NCBI GenBank assembly: GCA_006386115.1
Contig: VFIW01000145.1
Location: 28,285-92,284, forward strand
Origin: Globisporangium splendens
Taxonomy: Eukaryota > Oomycota > Peronosporomycetes > Pythiales > Pythiaceae
Reading direction: 5' to 3'
Length of the DNA stretch: 64,000 nucleotides
Shown: positions 19,085-31,700 of the stretch, piece by piece
Layout: every line of letters begins with the position of its first letter
How positions within the stretch are numbered: position 1 is the stretch's first letter
Program-made: the position numbers and the translations under genes
The notes under the pieces: model-generated
The model's database searches: none
What the model saw: the letters and a program-made list of their open reading frames with translations, nothing else
Told to the model about the DNA's origin: nothing

Positions 19085-20242
19085 ATGAGCATCAAGGTGC
19101 GTTCTCGCGTTCGCTCTGCTCCGCATGGCGCATGCGGCATTTGCGCAGTATCAGCGCTTTTCTATAGGTGGCTTCATCTGCGCGTCTGCATATCCATGCG
19201 TGCTAACGGCTCATTTCCTGTGTATGCGTCTGTGATTCGTTGCATCCATTCTCATTGCGCCACCAGAGTCTCTTTGGCTTTGGTCCAGCTGCAGAGCTCA
19301 CGATCACACTGGATGGCGCCGACACGCGCGCGACGATCCGCCATCCCGCCGAGAAGGCGAAGCTCACCCCGCTGTTCCGCGAAGACGAGCTCGTGCAGGG
19401 CACGCTACACGTGGTGATCCCCGAGGGCAAGCGCTTGGAACACGCAGGCGTCAAGATCGAGTTTGTCGGCGTCATCGAGATGCCGCACGAGCGCCAGCCC
19501 GTGTACGAGTTTACGAGTTTAATACGAGAGTTGGATGGCGCTGGCGCGATCGACCAGGAGAAAACGTACACGTTTGACTTCTCGAGCGTCGAGAAGCCGC
19601 ATGAAAGCTACTATGGCCGCAGCGTGCGGCTGCGGTACTTCATCCGCGCCACGGTCACACGGTCGTACGCCATAAATGTCGTGCAGGAGCAGGATCTATG
19701 GGTGCAGATTCTCGGCATGCCGCCGCCGATGAACAACACGATCAAGATGGAAGTCGGCATCGAAGACTGTCTGCACATCGAGTTTGAATACGACAAGTCC
19801 AAGTACGTGCCAAACAAATCTCCTGCAGCAGTCTTAGTCGGTTGATTCCTCGTTAATGGAGCTGCTTGTTTGCATCGTGTTTTGTTGCAGGTACCACCTG
19901 AAGGATGTGGTGATCGGCAAGATCTTTTTCCTCCTCGTGCGCATCAAGATCAAGCACATGGAGCTGGCGATCATCCGGCGAGAAATCGTCGGTGGAGGGT
20001 CCGAGAAGCACAACGAGAGCGAGACGCTCACCAAGTTCGAGATCATGGACGGCGCGCCGGTCAAGGGTGAATCCATCCCTGTGCGACTGTACTTGGCGCC
20101 GTACCCCTTGACACCAACGCATCGCAACATCCAAAACAAGTTTTCGATCAAGTATTTTTTGAACCTCGTGCTCGTGGACGAAGAAGACCGGCGGTATTTC
20201 AAGCAGCAGGAGATCACGATCTGGCGGAAAACCACCGGGTAG
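19085..20242 (+). CDS. Retromer subunit VPS26
   Basis: Three exons (19085-19096, 19267-19802, 19891-20242) make a 299-residue protein, the normal VPS26 length. The first exon has only four codons (MSIK). Hallmarks are SLFGFGPAAELTITLDG, EFVGVIEM, YEFTSLIRELDGAG, VRLRYFIRATV, the MPPPMNNTIKMEVGIEDCL block and IPVRLYLAPYPLTPTHRN near the end. The fold is arrestin-like with two beta-sandwich halves. VPS26 forms the cargo-selective core of retromer with VPS35 and VPS29, recycling receptors from endosomes to Golgi or plasma membrane. No deviation from the family is seen. It ends 252 bp from the convergent SR-protein gene. Confidence 0.95.
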
Positions 20243-20494
20243 AGTGTTGCGTCGTGCTGTGGCTTTGCTGGTTGCTGTGGAGCAGCATATACATACCGTG
20301 GCAATGAGATGAGAATGCCACACTATGACGAAACAGCCACAGTGGCTCTGTTATACGTTGTTGGATTCAATTGGTTTTGCTTTCGCGCACATGGTTGTCC
20401 TCGGTCGCCTTCGTTCTTGTATTCTTCTAGGATTTGGCGCCGCGCACAACTATAACTGATTTAAAAAAGAGGCAGGATGACGGCAACAACATGG

Positions 20495-21604
20495 CTAACG
20501 GGATCGCGAGCGAGACGAATAACGCCGACGGTAAGCAGGAGACGGCGAGCGCGAGTAGGAACGACCACGGCGGCCTCCTCGATTGGATGGAGGCGATCGG
20601 GAACGGCCTCGATACAGTGGCGGAGAGTACGAGCGCGATCGACCACGACTGCCGCCACCTCGATCTCGATCTCGGCCGCCATCACTGTTCCGACTTCCAC
20701 CGCCGTCACCGCCACGTTCCTACATACAGCAAGATACGACAATGTTTACAAAAGGACGCAACTCCCACGACTGAGTGCAGGTTTTTCTTGTACCTCTCGG
20801 ATGCGGATATGCTCGCCCTGGAGCTCCTTATCGTCCAACTTGAGGATCGTGCGCTCCATGTCGTCAAATGTGGCAAACGACGCGACACCATTCCCGCGGC
20901 GATCCACGTCGACGTGGGCAACGTCGCCACCACCGCGCAGGAAATCCTTCAGGTCCTGCCAACTGACAGATGTCGGCAAGTTGCTCACTAGAACGCGAAA
21001 CTGCGTGCCGCGTTGTCTGTGCATCATAGCCATTTGCAGTTGCATATGAGTGTATGTATGAGAGCTTTGTATCGACCACGATTGGATCGTTCGTATTGGC
21101 TAATGGTGCACGTACCGATCACCAAAACTTCCGCCGTTGCCTTCACCACGAGCGCGAGAGATCTCGACGCGCAATCGATTCCCACCAAAGTGCTGACTGT
21201 ACAGCCCATATGCACACACCATCACGATACGGTTAGCAACCGCTTGTATGCAAGCAAGACTACCCTTGACACGGTACGCTCCAAGCCATTGGTGGCTCGC
21301 ACAAGAGAGAAAGATCACGCAAACAGCTGTACCCGTGCAGCTCGCGTACAGCGTCGTCTGCATCGCGCTCGTCTTCGTATTCCTGCACACACACAAGCAT
21401 GCACATAGTGCATGATAGAACACTCAATTCACGTGATCATGCCTATAGAGCGCCTATGCAGACACGTACGATGAACGCGAAGGCGGGCGGCCGTTGCGGA
21501 AACTTGATCTGGATCGAGCGGATGCGGCCAAACTTGTCGAACTTCTTCTCGAGATCCAGCTCGCGCGTGTCGGTCGGCAGGTTCCCCACAAACACGCGCG
21601 CCAT
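20495..21604 (-). CDS. SR splicing factor, SRSF1-like (two RRMs plus RS tail)
   Basis: Five exons (21470-21604, 21333-21382, 21116-21196, 20794-21016, 20495-20719) splice in phase to 237 residues. RRM1 begins MARVFVGNLPTDT and includes EYEDERDADDAVRELHG and GNRLRVEIS. A Gly-rich linker follows, then RRM2 with SWQDLKDFLR, the hallmark of the SRSF1 (ASF/SF2) pseudo-RRM. The tail is Arg/Ser/Gly-rich (RGRSRSYSP, ending SSRSRSR). SR proteins bind exonic enhancers and recruit U1 and U2AF for splicing. RS-domain phosphorylation controls nuclear location. The whole gene carries four introns, many for this window, which would permit alternative splicing. The splice sites were read by eye and all are GT-AG. 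Confidence 0.93.
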
Positions 21605-23977
21605 CGTCACTCTCTTGCTCTTTGTACTCGACACGCACACGCAGCGAATGCGGCAACAGGACGCGCGCGCACTTTCCTTGGGGAACAGGTCAATAAAGCT
21701 CACCTGATGCGTCAACGACCACTTTGGACAAGGTGTCTGCTCTTGTACAGGAAGATGTGACCATCAATATCTCTGTGTAAGGACAGTACAACCAATTGCA
21801 AAAGTCGAAAAGTAGAATATGAAGAATGGATAGTTGAGCTGACAAAGTGGTGTTCTTGTAGAGGAAGATGGACGGATGCTGCCACACACTCCTTTCCTAA
21901 GATCGGAATATACAACAAGCAAGACTGGATATGAGCTGAAGCAAAGAAGGAATGTGTGAAGATGCTACTGCATCCATCTTTCTCTGCAAGAACTGCCAAG
22001 TGATTTTCGAAAATCGGTTGTTTCACACTCAAGATTCGACTGCCGCTCGTGTGAGTCAGTAAACTTACAGCCTTCACTTTCCAGTTCTACGGTTGCAAAC
22101 CGACTGTCCATGCGCTGAAAACACTCCTGTCAGCTCGTTCCTACGCTCCCTTTGCTGCACCTTTTCTCTCTGGCGGCATTAGTCACGGCTAAAGAACAAA
22201 GAGACCTCTCGAGCCAACTCCAAATTCAAATGCGTGACACCTCGAAATGTGACCGCTCTCCAAACTCAATGCTGGGCTCCTAGTGCTCGTATCGTTAACG
22301 CGGAGTTGAGTTTCATGTCTTCTTCAAAAAGATAACTCAGACAACTCCAGGTTCAGGTGGATTTCATGGACCAAAACTGTTCGACAATGACTGGATAAAA
22401 ATACATTCGTGCGTTTTATGGCCAATTAAATCGAATTCAAAAGTGCTGGAACGAGTCTGCTGATAACGATTGCCATTCCGATTCAGCCCATGCACATGGA
22501 ACTTCGAGCGATGGCGACGACGATGAAGCTTGGTGGTGCTTGCAGCGATGGTTTGGTGGCGTTCTTGAATTGTCTCTTTATGTAAACCAAGCCATCGTGT
22601 ACTTGAAGGGTGTTCATGAATCAAGAGCACGCGAGTCATGCTGATGACTCGAAGAGTCAACGACCAAGAGGTCTGCATGGCTCTAATATATTGGCCAAAA
22701 TTCATACCCGTTGACCAATTAACGGTATTGATATGAATTCTTCATCATCGATTGGTCATCGAGTTGTATATTTCTAGCGAATCACGACAGGAGATGTCAG
22801 AGAAATCGGCATCAAATGATTTAACATTAACTAGAACGCTAATTAACACCACCAATTTTAGCGCTACAATTGCTGCTGGCGTTTGGACATGCAACGTGCG
22901 TCATCAGCACGCCTGGCTGACTTGCCATGTTGGAGACGCAACCGCGTGACAAGTCCCAAGTGAGCTCTTCGACAGCTCAAAGCAAGAGTTCAGCTCGCAG
23001 TGTGGCCACTTAACGAACCGGCTCTCTTGTACACTCCCGTTTTCTGCACCACGTTCACGAAGGGGTACAGTCCCACGCCAGTGCTTCAACATTCACTTTT
23101 CTGAAAGGAGGGAGGTCCGCTAACCCCTGTTTGCTCTTCCCATCCCCCTGCAGGATAGAAGGCACCGGTGTTCTTTTTGTCAGCATCCCAGACGCGTCCT
23201 TGCGGTCCCCGACAGGACCGCGCCAGTGACTTTATACAGGAGACCTTGGGCAGCGCACCTTGGTAGCAGCAAATTTATCCGAAGTCTCTCCTAGCCAGTG
23301 GCTAATTTCTATGCGCTGGGGACGTGAGCACTGTGGTATATTAGTAATAGCTGCTGAAACTCAGGAGTTGGTGCTGCATAGCACCGACATTCCCCTGACG
23401 CACTTTCGACTCAACGAAAGCCCACGAGTCAGTGCCTCTTGCTGTCTGGCGTAACATCATGAGACACGACAGGCGCGCAGTCATAACGACAACAGCGGCG
23501 GATGTGGATCGCTCGTGATCAATTGCAGGATTGCACATTACCTAGGCGAGGAGCTCCAATGTATCGCACCCATCATTACACGCACTCCATGGCAACCAGC
23601 TACCCAACTCTTTGCTCGGCAAGCTATAGTACTACTGTGGTTAACCTCACCTTTGCCGATCAGCGCCTGTTAAAGTAGCACCCAGCTTCTTCCGACCTGC
23701 TCTATCTCCTTTTCGGGTCCTATGCCGTGCAGAAACCATGAGTGGCGCTCACAAAGCCGATGATGAAGATGCAGAATGAGCACGGATGTATAGGATGTCT
23801 CTATTTCACGCAGCAATTTATGCGCAAGTGGATATAGCTCTATGTCAAATGCAGTGTATGTAAAAGGTGGTCTCTATGTCATGCAGAAATGTATGGGGGC
23901 TTCGCTCTATGTTTCCATGCAGTGTATGTGTTACAGTGTCGTCTTCCTCCGTCGGTCGTTGATGACGTTCTTGACTT
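21605..23977. other. 2.4-kb region without a supported gene
   Basis: Only short ORFs lacking recognisable domains occur on both strands. Composition is more AT-rich than the genes on either side. I see no transposon ends, tRNA or tandem repeat. The first part should contain the promoter of the SR-protein gene. Confidence 0.45.
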
Positions 23978-25081
23978 CTACGGACTGAATGTCTGGACCA
24001 AGTCTTCCTTGGACTCGTCGCCTTCGCTGCCGTTCTCGGGGTTGTTCTGACCCGGATGGAACTTGAGCTGTAGCTGCTGCTGCGTGAGCAGGTTGTAGTG
24101 CAAGCGGCAGTAGCCCTGCTTGACTTGACCGTTCTTGGTGCAGTGGCCGTACCGGCAACGACGCGCTCCGCCGTGAAGTTTGCACACGCCACGCCATTGA
24201 GCGGACTTCATGCAGCCTTCGACACGGCAGCGGCGACCGCCTCCATGCAGAACACAGTGTCCCCCACCTTGATCGCTTGTCGTGCACCCTGGCGTCGTGC
24301 AGCGTCGTCCACCTCCGTGGGCTTTGCAGAGTCCGCGCGATCGGATGCCTCTCGTGCAGCCCTCAATCTGGCAAATGCGCGCCGTTTGCACGCGCTTCTT
24401 GTTTCCACCTGGCACTGTCGTTCCTGGTGCCACTGCTCCTGTTTGACTCAGTCGCGTCACTGGCGATCTCGTAGACGATGAAGACGATGACATGGACGAA
24501 GGAGACAGTTGCTGGACATGAAAGTTGCGAAGGTTTTCCACAGGGGAGACGGCATGAATGCTTGGATTCCGGTACGCCATGGAGCTGCCCGCCACCACGT
24601 TGGTCGGCGTGATCATCGACGTCGCAAACTGGGGCGGAAACTGCACCTGCTGGCTCTGGAACGACGGCGAGTGTTGTGGAAAGCTGTTGTTGCTGAAAGC
24701 TGGCTGACGCTGGTCATACTTTGCTGAGTCCGGTGGGAGCAAATCGCAATCCCGGAGTGCTTCCTGGAGCATGCGCGCTTCAAAAATCTCATCCTCGAGA
24801 GACACTGGAGCATGTACATGTGCCGAGTGGTCGTTGCTTCGGATGGGCAGCGGATCAAGGCTCATTGTACGCGGGTCTACCAAATGCTGCTCTGGAGAAT
24901 GTTGATACCGCTGCTGCCATTCGAAAGCCGCTGGATCAAATTGTCCACTGCCCGATTGTGCGGCAGCAAACACTGCCTGCTGGTATGCATCATGCTCGAG
25001 CTCGTGGCTGAACTGCTCTTGCGGTGACATACTTGACGGCGGTGTCGACGAGTTCGCCGACGGTGGTGGCCAGAAGCTCAT
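23978..25081 (-). CDS. Oomycete Cys/His-repeat ('WRKY19-like') protein
   Basis: A single-exon frame of 367 residues from ATG 25081 (an earlier ATG at 25129 adds 16 basic residues; the downstream start MSFWPPPS looks natural). The N-terminal 200 residues are Gln/Ser/Pro-rich and low in complexity. The C-terminal third has four tandem units of about 24 residues with spacing C-x4-C...C-x2-H-G-G-x-R-R-C (for example RSRGLCKAHGGGRRC), ending in YCRLHYN. These arrays are abundant in oomycetes and are often auto-named 'WRKY19-like', although no WRKY heptapeptide is present. They probably bind zinc; a nuclear or DNA-binding role is plausible but not proven. A TCATTTCC initiator-like motif lies 61 bp upstream. 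Confidence 0.85.
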   Translation of the reverse strand: MSFWPPPSANSSTPPSSMSPQEQFSHELEHDAYQQAVFAAAQSGSGQFDPAAFEWQQRYQHSPEQHLVDPRTMSLDPLPIRSNDHSAHVHAPVSLEDEIFEARMLQEALRDCDLLPPDSAKYDQRQPAFSNNSFPQHSPSFQSQQVQFPPQFATSMITPTNVVAGSSMAYRNPSIHAVSPVENLRNFHVQQLSPSSMSSSSSSTRSPVTRLSQTGAVAPGTTVPGGNKKRVQTARICQIEGCTRGIRSRGLCKAHGGGRRCTTPGCTTSDQGGGHCVLHGGGRRCRVEGCMKSAQWRGVCKLHGGARRCRYGHCTKNGQVKQGYCRLHYNLLTQQQLQLKFHPGQNNPENGSEGDESKEDLVQTFSP

Positions 25082-25141
25082 TGTGTGCAATCTTATTTTC
25101 CGCTTTGTTCTGTTTTGCTGTGTGCGCAAAACGGTCGGAAT

Positions 25142-25149
25142 GGAAATGA
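25142..25149 (-). promoter_or_regulatory. Oomycete initiator-like motif
   Basis: TCATTTCC on the minus strand, followed by ATTCC, 61-68 bp before the ATG at 25081. Confidence 0.4.
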
Positions 25150-25715
25150 CGAGTTCGTATCTCCCCTCCGAGACGCGCTTTTCAAAAGAAAAATCGCGCT
25201 CCGGATCCTTTGATTCAGGTGCAATCGCAGTGGAGTGTTGGTCAAAAGCGGGACGAGCGGCAATGTGTTGCTTGAATTGAATTTTGGTTTTCCTCCGGAT
25301 CGTGGCAGCAGCAGTTCTGAAGTGTGCGCTTCAACGAATAAATGAAGATTGGGGAGTCTAGCTCTCTTGCTCAATGTGTAGGCAGGACCGATTCTGGAAG
25401 AAGACTCGACGGTGCAGAGAACAAGCGCACGATGAGCACGAGTCGAGGCGCGCTCCGGATCCAGATGGCGCTCTGTCACTGGGTACTCGGCGTGTACAAC
25501 AATGACGTCGTTACAAGGGAGGGGCGTAAAAGGACAAGCACGAGAGTGCTACTCTTCTAACTTTTTGAACACCACTGCTTCGATCTCTCTTTCTCCAAAG
25601 AGACCCGACGAGTGCCCAAAACGAGCACTGAATCTCTCGAAGCCAATCTCAAGATAGCAGCAATTCCTTCTAGATTTCCCAGCGAGCCTCGCTGTGCTCC
25701 AAGACTACCTCTGCC
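25150..25715. other. Gene-free stretch
   Basis: Lies between the Cys/His-repeat gene and the outer end of the large inverted repeat. Short ORFs only. Confidence 0.45.
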
Positions 25716-28700
25716 GGGATAATCAATAACGTTTTATCGGATGCGGTAATACGCATGCCTCAGCTTCTTGAGCAACACAACGCCGCTATGCATTGGTTTT
25801 CTTGCCTCTGTTCTGTGTTGTTATAGCAGCGATTATGGTGATACATCCAGTATGCGTGGTGCAAGCGTAGGACTATCTGAGACCGTGGGGTGCAAAACGG
25901 ACGAACCGAATGTATTGCGCATGACCCGTATTACTTGCTGGATGCATGGGTCCTGGACTGTAGTGCTGTAGCAGTGCAGCAATGCAAGGGGGATGGGCGG
26001 TACTCGGGGGAGTGTAGCTATAGCTGCAGCTAGTCATCCGCTCATTCGCACGCGTTCTGGATCTTCACCCCAAAGTCCTGCATGCTCATGTGTCCTTGCT
26101 TTGCTTGCGAGACTCGCCAGCCACTGTACGAGACCAGGATCTCGTCGACAGCTTCCATCCCAGATCTCTCCTTCTCCATAGATTTGCAGACTGTCGAGGT
26201 TGAAGCCGAGAATGGAAAGAATGATAAAAATAAGCAGCGGTCTGCGACTTCTGGTCAACATCACCGCCTTTAAAAACAGATGCTGCAATCTCTTCTTCTT
26301 TGAGGCTGAGCACACGCACATTGAAGGCGTCACGCGTTTCGGTTTCGCAGATCCAAATGCAAGTGCAACCACAACACGAAAGGAAAAAACAGAAGACTGA
26401 AAGCGTGGAAAGTATGCATGCTGCGTGTCAATATCGCCATTCTCTGAGCAACGTGCTGCCCTTTCTGTATGCCCTGAATCGAGTAAAGCGCCATGTCTCG
26501 ACGAATCGGTGTCGGGGAAACGATCTTCCCATGCCATGAGACAAAGTTGTGTGTAATTGTGGGTTGGCGTTCGGAACTACCAGAGCTAAGCGAGCAAACA
26601 AACGCTCTTCCTGCCGCTGAATGTGCACGAGCTGTCAAGTTTCACTCCGCGCTCATCGTGTTTGACCTAGTTCAGATGATCTACTCGCATTCCTTGAGAA
26701 GATTGCACACACTGATGTCGACTGGTTTACTGGCTCTCCAAGCAGCGTATTCAACAAGCTCAACTGGCATTCCCATGGTAAGACAACCGCGTTTCTTTGC
26801 GTTTCCTTTGCTAGTTCAATGACAAGATGCTCTAGGCATCACTGTGAACTGGAGTCCAAGGCGATACACTGATTCTGCGAGTGTCTAGAACAGCAGAGCT
26901 GCCAACAACGACTCAACGACACCTCTTGAAGGTGATCATGCCCAACTAATCAGAATTTTGTTTTTGTTTAGTATCCAGATCTTTGTTGATTCCTCTTGTC
27001 TCTAACAGCGTTGAAAAGCTTTGTCATTGCATACAAAGAAGGCATTCGTTGCCTGCGTGTGTTCAGAGCTGCTCGAATCTGTTCACGGGGGATGGGCACC
27101 AAGACCAGCGTTGAGAGTGGGATCCCATCGACAAGACTTTGAAGGTCGGACCACACATCGTGCTGTTGTCGACATTGGGGTGGGGAGGAAGCCTACTGTG
27201 TCATTGTGGGGACAATATTTGAACAGCTGCGCCTTGGATTGTGCGAGTTGAGTCGAAACGAGAGCAGAGAAGAGTGCTACAGTCGAATGTAAAGGAGCTG
27301 CTCAATCTGCGCGTTCGTGATCTTGAGTTTGACCTCCTCGTCCCACGCTCCCAAGTGGACCATCAAAACAAAACAAAGCAAAGAGGAGACCGCTCTTTAG
27401 AAGTGACGTCTCCATCCTACAGTACCAGAAACCAAACATCGCGGTGAGCTAAACGACCTACGTACACTCTGTCTTTACTCGTTGAGATCGTGTACCTTTG
27501 CTGTTCGAGGTAGACAGGAACAAGTACTATGGTGTGGCTGCGTCATCTTTGCTGTTCGGTGGAGAGAGCTGGGAGTCAGCAGCGAGAGTGATCAAAGTGA
27601 ATGAAGAGACGGATTGTCTACTGTGAATGCCCAGGAGAGCAGGTCAACGAAGTGGGGATGCTGCTCTTTTCGTCGCATCAAGCGTGATCAAAATGAAGCA
27701 TGCGTATCTACTGTGACGCTCTGAAAGTAGCCTCAACGATGCAGATCCTTCTTTGCCAGTCGATCAATCCACAGTGAGTCGCAGAGTACTGAGCATCATC
27801 ACTCAAAGCATTGCGTAGCGAATAAGATCTCTTTTTGATGGTCACAAGGAAAGGAAGAGCTTGAGGATCGGCGCTCGGTATTGCTTACTGCTACCGTGTG
27901 CACCAATCTGTATGAATTAGTTGATAACAAATCCACGAGGATACCGAGCGCTTCCACCGTACGCTTCGGTGGAGCTCCCAACGCAGGATCACCATCGCGA
28001 GTCTGAGCATAGAAGTGTCGACCATACAAAGCCAAAAAACGAAAGTAGAACTGCAGGATCCCGAATGTCCAGTGGAGCGCGCAACAGTGTACAGTGATCT
28101 TAGCCGGTCAAAGAGAACGTCCACAATATCGTTGACGATGAGATGATCCTGTGTGTAATTGTGGGTGAATGAGACAGTCTCTGGAGCATGAGGTCGCGAT
28201 CTTCTCTCTCTTTTCCAGTCATCTCTAATTGGAAAAGCGCGTCCTGGCAAACGGTACGCTCCAACAGCGACAAAGGCAGCATGCTCAGCTATGTGCCCAT
28301 TGTGGACTCACCGGACGATGGCAAAGTGAAGCTCTGGGTCTTTGTGCCGAGAGCTCCAGTAGACAGCGCCACTGGCTCTGTCGTTCAACAAAATGAGCTC
28401 CTCACGACCTGCACTTCTGCATAAAAGAGACAGTAACGTCTGTGTTAATTAGCTAACGGTTGCAACGTCGTGCACTTGAGTCCAGTCAAGTGTTTGCAGC
28501 CGTCCTGCAGCTGCGTGCAGTGGGGACAAGTCCAAATAAGCAATACACGGCGTGCTACGGTTGATCCTTTCGTCACTGTAGACGACGGATGTGTAGTGCC
28601 TTAGCGACCAGATGGCGGAATTCATCACCATCCTCGCGCCACGTGCTATGTAAGACAAGGGTGGCGAGCGACTTGGAGGATTTGCCCTTTGACTTCATTT

Positions 28701-31700
28701 GTGTGCGTCTGTACATGTAGTTTGGGTGATTACTTGTGCTGGCGAGCGGATCAGTGAGCAGCCGTCATCATGTTGCGAACCTTCTCCATTAGATTAATGT
28801 CCGGACGATGAACAAGATCTCAAATCGTTTACGACAATGCTCTGAATCGTAGTTTGCAATCACAGATTTGTGAATAATGGGTGCCTCGCTCCTTTTCGAT
28901 GTAAACAAGATACATGTTGATATCACGCATTTCAAACTATCCTGATACCCGCCTGCAAAAACGTCCGAGGCTTGCACTTGACCACAACAATTACATCAAG
29001 GATGGGATGCAAAGCTAAACACAAATGAGATCTGTGCTGCCGAGATTGGTTGAAGAACCTCCATTGACTTGCACGTCGCAGCATTCTGCATCCACTATTT
29101 GACGAGTGTCACAGATGGATTGGGAGTGCATCACAATGCAAAGACTCAACTCATTAACACTCCAATACTGTATAGCCCACAAGAGATAAGGGTGACGAGG
29201 ACAGTGATGCTGAGTTGAAGGAGCTAGGTCGAACGGCCAGCTCGCGGAGCCAATCCAGGTATCAGGCACTACGAGCATTGGTGCGCCACGATGTCTTGCT
29301 ACTTGTCAGGACTATTCATACATCAGCAAGCTCATCTCCAGCTTGGGAGTTCCCACTTGCACAATCTTCTGAGCACACCATATCCGGTCAACCACGTTTG
29401 CTGCGTTTGATCAACACCAAGTGGAAGGTTTAGTTTGGGCTGTGCTAGCCTTCCAAACACTGCGTTAGATCAATGTCAAAGGGAGTATTTACGATCCGCT
29501 GACCGGTAAAGTTTGGGCTGAGAAAGTCTTCCAACACGGACTCGTCAAACTACAGTCGCAGCGTTGCATGGGGCAAATCAAGTCAAGGGGCTCGATCAAC
29601 TAATCTTGGCATCGGCACAGCTCTTTTGGCTCTTTGTTCCTCCCATCTTTGTTTTTGAAGCAGAGTGCTTCCAAAGTTCCAGCAGGTGCAACAGGTAAAG
29701 CTGTGTGTTCTTATATCTTGTATATTAGTTTAAAGAAATATGCAATATAGAAGGAGACACACAGAACACAAATGTGGGGAACTCCTGCTGGCGAGCTTCT
29801 CTCACCTCGGAATCTGCGCTCGCCAGCAAAAAGACTCGCCTTCCTCTCTCCTTTCTCGCCCTCGCTCTCCGCAGGTCGCCAGTTAGATACAGTAGGTGGA
29901 AGTCGAGGATGCGTGATATGTCATTTCACAAACAGAGGGAGGGTTCATCACGTGGATTCGCTCAACGAAGCTCAATGCAATTCTACAATAGTGCATCGTC
30001 ACACGATTTACAATCTTTCGGATCCTTGGTGATCGAATGGAGGTGCTTTGGGCACGTTCACGCCAATCGCCCAAGCCCTGATCTTGTATTCCAACCCATG
30101 TACCGCGTACGCAGGAACTTCATGAGCAGAATCGCGTAGCAATCTTTGACTTGCACGGCGTAGTTGCTTTTGTGATTACAACGTCGTTGCTGTAGATGCC
30201 GTCCCCCGACGCGAGCTTCATGCCTTTAGGTGGTTCGCGGACTCCTGTCGTCTTCCGAGACGCCCCTCGAGTTATGCACCGATGGCGATTTCAATCAGCG
30301 TGAGCATCGACGACTTGTTCGCATACGATGCCGTGGTGCGATAATCCACATGACACCAGCGATCGGTGTGTCGATGATCGGCAGCAGCTGCTGGAAGAGG
30401 ATCACGAGGCGCAAGCTACTGGGCAGATCTCCGCTGTGGCGCATTGGCCTGCCGCTTGCCAATGCTGCACGCTGCGGTCGTGAACAAGCCGTTCGAGCTC
30501 TCGCTTACTTTGGCATTGCGCACGTAGCCTGCGACACCAGAAACGCTATTTTCTGGACGCCAAAGAACGAGCGGACGCAGACAAACGGCACAAACGAGAG
30601 CGCGAGCAACAAATCTGACGTCACCAGTTTGCAACGTTTTGCTCACCTGCACCTGCATATCGCTTGTTTGGTCTCCTGCTGCTGCCTCAGCGTCTACGAA
30701 GTAGCAGACCTGAAAAGTTGCCCCATGGAATCATTGCATAGAACTTTTGGTAGAACGATGCTGACCTTTCATTTAGAGGATTAATGCAGCCACTTTACGC
30801 GTAGTTACTGCTTTGTACGTTTCTCTCCCAACCTAGTCTATTTGCCATGCTCTGTCTTCGTGTTGGATGGGAGGAGAGAGCCAGAAGCTGTCGCTCGCAT
30901 ACTGTGCAGTTTGCTTCTGTATGTCCTGTTTGTTCCGACTCAGCTTTTCCATGCAGAGATGGCTGAAAAAGAGGGAGTGGAGGGATACGATCGCTATCTC
31001 GTGCTATTGGGGTTGTCTCATTCACCTGCAATCACACACACAGGATCATATCATCGTCAACAGTATCTTCCACTGGACACTGAGCGCAGTGCACGTCCTA
31101 CTGGCAATGAGGTTGCTGGATCAGCAGCGGAATTGAAATGCCTCATGGCACTCAAGAGTGCTACTGTTGCATGGTTGACGCGCATTCTGGACTACTGCAT
31201 GCAAACATGCGATGATGACGCTGGTGGTGAGCCCCACCAAATCGTATACCACTAGTGGCGGCAACTGCATCCTCTTGGATTTGCTACCAAACTCACAAAT
31301 GCGTGGCAGTAGATGGACCTTCGAGATGTCTCTAATATGCTTCACTTTGACCGCACTTGATGCGTGGAATAAGAGCAGCAGCCCCGCTTCGTTGCCCTGC
31401 GTTCCTGAGCATCACAGTAGACGATCCGTCTCTTCATCAATTTGATCGTGCTCGCTGCTGACTCCCAGCTCTCTCCGCCGAACAGCAAAGATGACGTAGC
31501 TGTGCCACAGTGCTAGTTCTTGTCAACCACGAAGAGAGTAAAGACATACTGCACGCAGGTCGCTTGACTCACCGCGATGTTTGTTTTCTGGTGCAGTGTA
31601 CTGTAGGATGGAGACGTCACTTCTCAAGAGCGATCTCCTCTCTGTCCTTTCGATTGTCTACTCGAATGTGAGACGAGGAGACCATGGCCAAGATCACGAA

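Noticed and set aside
23978..25081. A true WRKY transcription factor
   Set aside because: No WRKYGQK heptapeptide or WRKY zinc site; the name comes from a misleading database label for the Cys/His repeats.
30230..30784. 184-codon plus-strand ORF in the spacer of the inverted repeat
   Set aside because: No recognisable domain, unusual composition and no support from the other arm.
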